Assembly: GCA_007128345.1 (NCBI GenBank) | Contig: SKXS01000227.1 | Span: 1-9,876 of the forward strand | Length of the DNA stretch: 9,876 nt | Reading direction: 5' to 3' | Origin: Spirochaetia bacterium | Lineage (GTDB): Bacteria > Spirochaetota > Spirochaetia > PWKH01 | Part shown: piece by piece, positions 5,178 through 9,876 of the stretch | Position numbering within the stretch: position 1 is the first letter of the stretch | Layout of the letters: every line of letters starts with the position of its first letter | Notes under the pieces: generated by a model | Seen by the model: the letters and a program-made list of their open reading frames with translations, nothing else | Told to the model about the DNA's origin: nothing | The model's database searches: none | Position numbers and translations under genes: made by a program

Positions 5178-7337
5178 ATGGGGAACCACTGGAAACGAAG
5201 ACTAGTGCAGAAACTCTTTACCAGTGTTATGTCCATGTACAAGCCTGGCATCGAAGATGCGCTCTTTCCTTTAAGCCGTGACCTGTCTGATGCTCATGTC
5301 CTTGCACAAGCCATGACCCTGGATGAGCAGATCGATATGCTCAGCGGTAAAGATGACTTGGCTCTGCGGGGTCTGCCGTCATTGGGACTGCCGGATGTAT
5401 GGTGCAGTGATGCCACAAGCGGAGTACGGTGCTTCGGTCCAGCTGCTGCATTTCCTGCAGGGATATCCATGGCTGCAGCATGGAACAGTGACCTCATGTA
5501 TCGGATCGGCACCATCCTGGCTGAAGAATGCAGGGCGGTGGGTGTCTCAATACTCCTGGGACCGGGTGTGAACATTACCCGTGTTCCTGTATGCGGCAGG
5601 AATTTCGAGTACTTCGGGGAAGATCCTTTCCTCTCCGGTGAGCTGGCTGTGTCTTACATCAAAGGGCTGCAGGACCATGGGGTAACAGGAGTAGTAAAGC
5701 ATTTAGCCTGCAATAATTCTGAGTATGACAGGCATAGAAGCAATTCGGTAGTGGACGAACGGACCCTGAGAGAAATCTACCTGCCGGCATTTGAGGCAGC
5801 AGTGGTCAAAGGCAGGTGCCGTGCAGTTATGGCTGCCTATAACCAGGTGAACGGTACGTATACGAGTGAACATCCCCACCTTCTGGATGAGATACTTCGC
5901 GGAGAGTGGGGATTTCCATATCTGGTGATGTCCGACTGGAATTCCCTCTACAGTACGCAAGAAACATTGGAACATGGTGTTGACCTGGAAATGCCGAAGG
6001 CCCGCTGGCTGACTAAGAGAAAAGTACGCAGCCTGCTCAGGAAGGGAAAGATCTCTGAAGCGATGATCACCTCCAAGGTAATGAGGATACTTGAAACCTG
6101 CAGGGATACTGGTGCATACCATCGGAGGGTGAAGGACCCGAATGCAAAGGTGCTCACGCAGGAGCATATCAGTGAAGCACTCAATGCATCACGGGAAGGC
6201 ATCGTGCTGCTGAAGAATAAAGATGCCCTGCTGCCTGTAAAACAGGGTGCCGGCATAGTGCTTATGGGATGCTGTGCAGCTGATACTCCCACGGGCGGGG
6301 GAGGATCAAGCTTCATGCGGGTAGACTCTTCGCATCCTCACCTGGAGGAAGCGCTTCGCAATGCAGGATTGCTGGTCACATACTTCAAGGGAACCGTAAT
6401 ACAAGATAAAGACAAGCAGAAGCTCAAAGAAGCTGACTATATTGTGATAGCTACAGGATTCAATCGAATCTGGGAGAGTGAAGCCTATGACCGCCCCTAC
6501 GACCTTCCAAACCAGGAGGCAAAGCTGATTCTTGATGCGGCAAAACTCAACTCTTCCCTCATCGTGCTGCTCCATGGGGGAGGCGACATGGAGACAAAAT
6601 CATGGATAGATGCTGCCCCTGCGGTACTCTTTGCAGGATACCTCGGTATGCATCGGGGAACCGCGCCGGCTGATATTATAACGGGGAAGGCAGTTCCGTC
6701 AGCAAAGCTCCCATTTACCATGGCAAAGCGTTTGCAAGACCATCCCGCCATGCGCACCTATTATAAGAAGCCATGGAATATGAGCTTCCTGCGGGTGTTC
6801 GGCCCGCAGGGAAGACCAGGGTTCCGCAAGACAAGTGATCTCCACTACGAAGAGGGGATCATGGTCGGATACCGCCATTTCGACACCAACCAGGTGGAAC
6901 CGGTATTCCCCTTCGGACACGGACTCTCCTACACTTCATTTGCATACAACCATCTCATGGTCTCTCCCATGGAAATTGGGTGGGAAGACTTTACGAAGGC
7001 GGGCACAAGCATTGATGGCGGACCTGTTGTGCAGGTTTCCTGCTCGGTACGCAATACAGGCAACATTGCAGGCGCAGAGGTACTGCAGCTTTATATCCAT
7101 GATGAAACTTCCTTTATCATGAGGCCTGAGCAGGAACTCAAAGGATTCTGCAAGGTGTTCCTGGAGGCAGGAAGCGAACAGCGGGTCACCATTAATCTTC
7201 CGGCACGGGCATTCATGTACTATGATGAGAAGCGGGAGACTTGGAAAGCTGAACCAGGTTTCTACGAAGTACGCATCGGAAGCAGTTCACGGGATATCCG
7301 CCTGAAGACCAAGGTGCACCTGCAGGAGGAACCGTAG
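5178..7337 (+). CDS. Glycoside hydrolase family 3 enzyme (beta-glucosidase type)
   Basis: 719 residues, the length of three-domain GH3 enzymes such as Thermotoga Bgl3B. Residues about 45-310 form the (beta/alpha)8-like domain: CSDATSGVRCFG (substrate Asp78), PGVNITRVPVCGRNFEYFGEDP, VVKHLACNN (Lys174-His175) and VMSDWN with the predicted nucleophile Asp253. Residues about 335-560 are the alpha/beta sandwich, including WESEAYDRPYDLPNQE, whose Glu435 aligns with the acid/base of SGEGYDR-type enzymes. FPFGHGLSYTSF (577-588) leads into a C-terminal fibronectin-III-like domain (about 615-715). There is no signal peptide, so it likely acts in the cytoplasm on imported beta-linked gluco-oligosaccharides or glycosides; the exact sugar cannot be read from sequence. 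The start is uncertain: ATG 5178 has only a weak GGGT before it, and ATGs at 5229 and 5235 would also keep the whole catalytic domain. An IS lies 3 bp after the stop. Confidence 0.93.
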   Translation: MGNHWKRRLVQKLFTSVMSMYKPGIEDALFPLSRDLSDAHVLAQAMTLDEQIDMLSGKDDLALRGLPSLGLPDVWCSDATSGVRCFGPAAAFPAGISMAAAWNSDLMYRIGTILAEECRAVGVSILLGPGVNITRVPVCGRNFEYFGEDPFLSGELAVSYIKGLQDHGVTGVVKHLACNNSEYDRHRSNSVVDERTLREIYLPAFEAAVVKGRCRAVMAAYNQVNGTYTSEHPHLLDEILRGEWGFPYLVMSDWNSLYSTQETLEHGVDLEMPKARWLTKRKVRSLLRKGKISEAMITSKVMRILETCRDTGAYHRRVKDPNAKVLTQEHISEALNASREGIVLLKNKDALLPVKQGAGIVLMGCCAADTPTGGGGSSFMRVDSSHPHLEEALRNAGLLVTYFKGTVIQDKDKQKLKEADYIVIATGFNRIWESEAYDRPYDLPNQEAKLILDAAKLNSSLIVLLHGGGDMETKSWIDAAPAVLFAGYLGMHRGTAPADIITGKAVPSAKLPFTMAKRLQDHPAMRTYYKKPWNMSFLRVFGPQGRPGFRKTSDLHYEEGIMVGYRHFDTNQVEPVFPFGHGLSYTSFAYNHLMVSPMEIGWEDFTKAGTSIDGGPVVQVSCSVRNTGNIAGAEVLQLYIHDETSFIMRPEQELKGFCKVFLEAGSEQRVTINLPARAFMYYDEKRETWKAEPGFYEVRIGSSSRDIRLKTKVHLQEEP

Positions 7338-7340
7338 AGA

Positions 7341-7373
7341 TTGTTGACAAAAAATTACCACTTAGTGTAGTAT
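7341..7373 (+). repeat. Left terminal inverted repeat of the IS
   Basis: TTGTTGACAA (7341-7350), twelve unconserved bases, then TAGTGTAGTAT (7363-7373). The right end on the opposite strand has the same two blocks with the same twelve-base spacing, so 21 bases in two blocks match perfectly. The blocks contain TTGACA and TAGTAT 18 bases apart, so this end also looks like an inward-facing promoter, antisense to the transposase. Confidence 0.82.
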
Positions 7374-7468
7374 CTTGAGTTCCGCAGCAAGAGACCAAAA
7401 AAATGCTGACAAAATATTATTATATAGATAATTATTAGCAGCCACTTGTGCCGTTTTTTTGCATATCA

Positions 7469-7478
7469 TGTAGTATAT
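7469..7478 (+). repeat. Internal copy of a subterminal IS motif
   Basis: TGTAGTATAT here is identical to minus-strand bases 9470-9461 next to the transposase promoter, and its first eight bases also occur at 7366-7373 in the left end. It touches the transposase stop codon. The three copies may be a binding motif, or a chance match for this short sequence. Confidence 0.35.
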
Positions 7479-9433
7479 CAATCCGTTTGCTTCGTACTGT
7501 TGTTCATGGACCTCAACTCTTGCTTCGTATAAAACTTCTTTGAAAGATCCAGGCCTGTCAGCAAGCCGATGTGCTTCAGCAGCGGGGAGCTGCAGTAGTT
7601 TTTGAAAATATGATTTTTCACCTCCCCGATTTTTGCTGCCTGCAAGACTTCGATGATCTGCGGATAGGGGACTGTCTGCCGCAACTTCTTTATCTCAAGT
7701 ATCCGTATGATCAGCAGTGCGAGGAAGCAGGTGAGGAAGTGTGCATGAATACTGTCGCGCTTTCTCACAAAGACAGGACGTGCCTCCAGGCATGACTTGG
7801 TGATCTTGAACGATTCCTCGATCTTCCACAGTCCACGGTACATGTCGATGATATCCTGGTCTGAAACGGATCGGTTGAGCTCGAACAGGCAGTCGTAGTT
7901 CCGAAAGCGTGCCGTCCCCTTCCAGGGCTTCTCATCTTCACAGGTGCCCACGACGTTGGTCTCTATGATATAGTACCCGTCGAATTTCTCATCCTCGGCA
8001 ATAAGCTCTGCATCCAGGTATCGTAGATGCTTGGCTTGTTCCAACAGCTCCCCTGTTTTCGGGTCATAGGCATCCTTGCGGTAATACTTGTTGGCCCCAT
8101 GGCCGTTGAACACCGATCCGGTACGCTGAGCCTTCAGAATCGCATCGGCTCTGTCGATACGGGCCTTCACCTGATACTTACGGCTCCAGAACACAACCTG
8201 CCGCTTGTTGATGAGCACCTTCACCTTCCTGGTCCCGTCGAGCACCCACGAACTCTTCTTGGCAGGTATCAGCCTGGATTTGTACATGAATGTCGTCACC
8301 TCCTGTTCGTCGTTGTCCGCTCCCTCAAAAGCCCCGACTGCACCGGCATAGTCCATTCTCTGCAGCTCCTCATGGATGTCGCTGCTGCGCATCTTGGCCG
8401 TAGAGCACGTATAGCCGACCGGGTCGAGCACAAACCGCTCGGTTTCGGCATCCTGCTTGCGGACACTGCTGCTGATGATGTACCCCTGTTTGCGGGCCAG
8501 GATATGGGCGATGTTCGTTCCGCTCATCATACCCTTGTCTGCAACATAGATCATCTTGTTCAGCTTCAGCTTCTCGTGTGCACGCTCAATCATCGGCAGA
8601 AAGGTGGTGACATCATTGTTGTTGCCGGGAAACAGTCCAAAGTCGACAGGCAGCCCATCGTTGTCCATGAACAGACCCAACTGTACAATCGGCTTTTTCT
8701 TTTTCTCCTTGGAGCATCCGTTTTTCCTCATGCCCTCGGACACAAGCACGCCGTTGCGGTCGTACCGGTCGCTATCAGGACGGTTGATCTCCCAGAAATA
8801 ATTTGTAACATCATAGAACATGAGCGAGGAGTCTCTCTTATAGAGCCTTTTCACCTTCTCATGCAGATGCACGATGAGATCTTGGCTGTACTGTGAGAAA
8901 AATGCTAGGGACCGGTAGAGGTCGTCATCAGTGAAATCAGAGTTGCCCAGCAGCAGTTTCTCCCGTTTCTGCCAGGTGGAGAGCTTTGAGCCGGGAAAGA
9001 GAATCCTGCCAAATACCAGGAGCCTGAGGATGCTCTCCACGTTCGCCTTCGTTCCCCAGTTCTTGTGCCTGTTCTTGACAAACTGATCTATCTCCAGCTC
9101 ATGGTAGATTGCCGAGAGTGGCATTTGTCCCAGGGAAAGCAGGTCGTCGGTCACCGCAGCTGCCTGGATACCGCTACTATCCTCCTGAGGGGAGAAATGC
9201 TCGGTAAGGTCTATGCTGATGGTAATCTCCCGTGATTCTCTGGCCAAGGAGGTTATCTTCTTCGCTTCTTTTCTGAAATGTGCGATAGGATCGTCATAGA
9301 GCTTCTTCAAATCTTCCTCGTAGCCTAAGAATGCTACTTTCTCTTTTGTAGGATTCTTGCGTCCTTTTTTTCGTACGCTGCGCATGTAGTACAGTGCATT
9401 GCCTTTTTTGTTGGAAAAGACTTTCAGCTCCAT
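7478..9433 (-). CDS. IS1634-like transposase
   Basis: Intact 651-residue transposase. The N-terminus (ELKVFSNKKGNALYYMRSVRKKGRKNPTKEKVAFLG, residues 2-37) is the basic beta-rich start usual in IS1634-type proteins. The RNase H-like catalytic core supplies Asp208 in LMFYDVTNYFWE, Asp299 in IYVADKGM and Glu539 in YRGLWKIEESFKITKS, where Glu539 and Lys546 keep the E-(6)-K spacing of the IS4-type YREK signature. The roughly 240 residues between the second Asp and the Glu fit the long beta-rich insertion of this group. The start is the ATG at 9433, six bases after AGGAG; an upstream in-frame ATG at 9460 has no ribosome-binding site and lies right at the promoter. A long frame on the opposite strand (8027-8896) is a shadow. 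The stop codon overlaps a third copy of the subterminal TGTAGTAT motif. Confidence 0.92.
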   Translation of the reverse strand: MELKVFSNKKGNALYYMRSVRKKGRKNPTKEKVAFLGYEEDLKKLYDDPIAHFRKEAKKITSLARESREITISIDLTEHFSPQEDSSGIQAAAVTDDLLSLGQMPLSAIYHELEIDQFVKNRHKNWGTKANVESILRLLVFGRILFPGSKLSTWQKREKLLLGNSDFTDDDLYRSLAFFSQYSQDLIVHLHEKVKRLYKRDSSLMFYDVTNYFWEINRPDSDRYDRNGVLVSEGMRKNGCSKEKKKKPIVQLGLFMDNDGLPVDFGLFPGNNNDVTTFLPMIERAHEKLKLNKMIYVADKGMMSGTNIAHILARKQGYIISSSVRKQDAETERFVLDPVGYTCSTAKMRSSDIHEELQRMDYAGAVGAFEGADNDEQEVTTFMYKSRLIPAKKSSWVLDGTRKVKVLINKRQVVFWSRKYQVKARIDRADAILKAQRTGSVFNGHGANKYYRKDAYDPKTGELLEQAKHLRYLDAELIAEDEKFDGYYIIETNVVGTCEDEKPWKGTARFRNYDCLFELNRSVSDQDIIDMYRGLWKIEESFKITKSCLEARPVFVRKRDSIHAHFLTCFLALLIIRILEIKKLRQTVPYPQIIEVLQAAKIGEVKNHIFKNYCSSPLLKHIGLLTGLDLSKKFYTKQELRSMNNSTKQTD

Positions 9434-9462
9434 GGGTTGCTCCTTTTGAAATACATACATAT

Positions 9463-9492
9463 ATACTACACTACCATACGATATATTGTCAA
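9463..9492 (-). promoter_or_regulatory. Transposase promoter inside the right IS end
   Basis: On the minus strand a consensus -35 TTGACA (9492-9487) is followed after 18 bases by TAGTAT (9468-9463, five of six consensus bases). Transcription would start near 9456, giving a short leader that contains the AGGAG before the ATG at 9433. Because the promoter lies within the terminal repeat, transposase bound at this end could repress its own gene; that is inference. Confidence 0.65.
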
Positions 9493-9495
9493 CAA
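9463..9495 (-). repeat. Right terminal inverted repeat of the IS
   Basis: Read on the minus strand: TTGTTGACAA (9495-9486), twelve bases, TAGTGTAGTAT (9473-9463). It is the partner of the left repeat. Similarity ends at the outer edge: the next bases are A+T-rich flank and do not match the left side. Confidence 0.82.
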
Positions 9496-9700
9496 AAAAA
9501 GGTAAAAAATTTTCCCATCGCTCGCTCTGAAAAGAAATTGTTTTATTGAGTAAGGTCGACAGACTGCGGAACTATGGATAGGCTCTAGCAACTTATCTGA
9601 TGTAAGATGGAAAAAAATTGAATATATCAGGAGGAAGAACCTCAAATCTTTTTTCAGGTGAAACGAAGGTAAGCTTGTTTGATGGAGAATTACTATACTA

Positions 9701-9735
9701 TTGTTAATATAAAGAAAAATTATCACTTAGTAGTA
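9701..9735 (+). repeat. Diverged direct copy of the IS left-end sequence
   Basis: AAAAATTATCACTTAG at 9715-9730 matches 7350-7365 in the left IS end with one difference (T for C), and the following TAGTA (9731-9735) matches 7368-7372 after loss of two bases. A TTGTT at 9701 corresponds to the first bases of the IS end, five bases further away than in the IS. Orientation is direct, so this is not the element's other end. It may be the remains of the end of a related element. Confidence 0.45.
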
Positions 9736-9745
9736 CAAAAGTGAT
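9722..9745. repeat. Seven-base inverted repeat
   Basis: ATCACTT (9722-9728) and AAGTGAT (9739-9745) are exact inverted repeats around ten bases. The following sequence has only a broken T-rich run, so a terminator role is doubtful; the hairpin partly overlaps the IS-end-like copy. Confidence 0.35.
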
Positions 9746-9795
9746 CATTTCTCTTATTGCATGTTATGGAAGAAAGATATATTATTAATGTATTA

Positions 9796-9813
9796 GCTAT
9801 CATATATGATAGC
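9796..9813. promoter_or_regulatory. 18-bp perfect palindrome, possible operator or hairpin
   Basis: GCTATCATATATGATAGC is identical on both strands over 18 bases. Part of it (ATATGATA) recurs at 9852-9859, inside a candidate -10 region just before the ATG at 9871. This fits a regulator-binding site upstream of a gene that starts at the window edge. A terminator is possible but the stem is A+T-rich and followed only by ATTTGTTT. Confidence 0.4.
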
Positions 9814-9876
9814 ATTTGTTTAACACAAAATTTCTAGCATATTGATAAAACATATGATACTTTTACAGGTATGAAT

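Larger units (their letters stand above)
7341..9495 (-). mobile_element. Complete IS element, IS1634-like (IS4-type DDE group)
   Basis: About 2155 bp bounded by imperfect terminal inverted repeats (7341-7373 and 9463-9495), with one intact transposase on the minus strand that fills most of the element. A 104-bp A+T-rich stretch (7374-7477) separates the left repeat from the transposase stop and holds no gene. No short target duplication is visible next to the repeats: the bases outside are GTAGAGA on the left and AAAAAGG on the right. IS1634-type elements are known for variable and sometimes very long duplications, so this is not strong evidence against recent insertion. An intact frame, intact ends and a promoter with ribosome-binding site suggest the element may still be mobile. 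Confidence 0.85.
9496..9876. other. A+T-rich flank without a convincing gene
   Basis: This 381-bp stretch is far richer in A and T than the lpt/pyrG or GH3 genes, suggesting an accessory or decayed region. No open frame resembles a protein. An AGGAGG at 9629-9634 has no start codon at a usable distance. An 86-codon minus-strand frame crosses the IS end and is not credible. At the far right edge, TATGAT (9853-9858), a weak AGGT and an ATG at 9871 could be the start of a plus-strand gene continuing outside the window, but only two codons are visible. Confidence 0.6.

Noticed and set aside
7332..7340. Short target-site duplication around the IS
   Set aside because: The bases next to the two terminal repeats do not match in a direct repeat; a long or lost duplication cannot be tested within the window.
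7399..7436. Possible hairpin starting GCTGACAAAAT and ending ATTAGCAGC, as a terminator for the transposase
   Set aside because: Only a few outer pairs and a five-pair A+T stem form, with many mismatches and no T-run in the transposase direction.
8027..8896. 289-codon open frame on the plus strand inside the IS
   Set aside because: It is antisense to the well-supported transposase, its Leu/His-rich sequence fits no family I know, and I see no start signal for it.
9629..9634. Strong AGGAGG Shine-Dalgarno-like sequence
   Set aside because: No ATG, GTG or TTG lies 5-12 bases downstream and the nearest GTG opens only four codons.
9466..9726. 86-codon frame on the minus strand running from the flank into the IS end
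   Set aside because: It crosses the right terminal repeat and the transposase promoter, has A+T-driven composition and no recognisable protein features.
9682..9744. 20-codon plus-strand ORF (MENYYTIVNIKKNY...)
   Set aside because: It is short, has a poorly placed AGG upstream and overlaps the IS-end-like repeat; nothing supports expression.
1..9876. CRISPR arrays, tRNA or rRNA genes, toxin-antitoxin or defence genes
   Set aside because: No regularly spaced repeats, cloverleaf-like segments or recognisable proteins of these kinds were found on either strand.

Overview
The window looks like chromosome from a diderm (LPS- or lipo-oligosaccharide-type outer membrane) bacterium of moderate G+C. 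A free-standing YmdB-family gene, an RseC-type gene, an lptC-lptA-lptB-rpoN block and an LptC-like protein with a lipobox would suit a spirochaete such as a Sphaerochaeta/Spirochaeta relative. That placement is a guess from gene style, not a phylogenetic result.

Left part (1-5112), all on the minus strand, read from high to low coordinates. Two transcription units are visible. The first is a YmdB-type metallophosphoesterase homologue followed by an RseC-family membrane protein, overlapping by 8 bp; it ends in a short intrinsic terminator whose loop contains the rseC stop codon. The second starts at pyrG (CTP synthase) and continues lptC, lptA, lptB and the beginning of rpoN (sigma-54), which runs off the left edge. 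Junctions are tight: 4 bp overlap (pyrG/lptC), 17 bp (lptC/lptA), 8 bp (lptA/lptB), and a 19 bp gap before rpoN. This joins CTP synthesis to the lipopolysaccharide transport machinery and to a sigma factor. Both units start with a promoter-like element only 7-8 bases from the preferred ATG, so both first genes may be made from leaderless mRNA.

Middle (5178-7337), plus strand: an intact GH3 beta-glucosidase-type enzyme without a signal peptide, transcribed divergently from the YmdB-like gene. Its candidate -35 hexamer sits on the same bases as the -35 of the YmdB-like gene.

Right part (7341-9495): a complete insertion sequence of about 2.16 kb, IS1634-like within the broad IS4 (DDE) group, with one 651-residue transposase on the minus strand and imperfect terminal inverted repeats. 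Its left end lies 3 bp after the GH3 stop codon. Beyond it (9496-9876) the DNA becomes visibly A+T-rich and has no convincing gene. This stretch holds a second, diverged copy of part of the IS left end and an 18-bp perfect palindrome.

I see no clearly new multi-gene system. The most unusual item is the YmdB-like protein, in which most of the family's metal-binding and catalytic residues are replaced while the fold-defining motifs remain.
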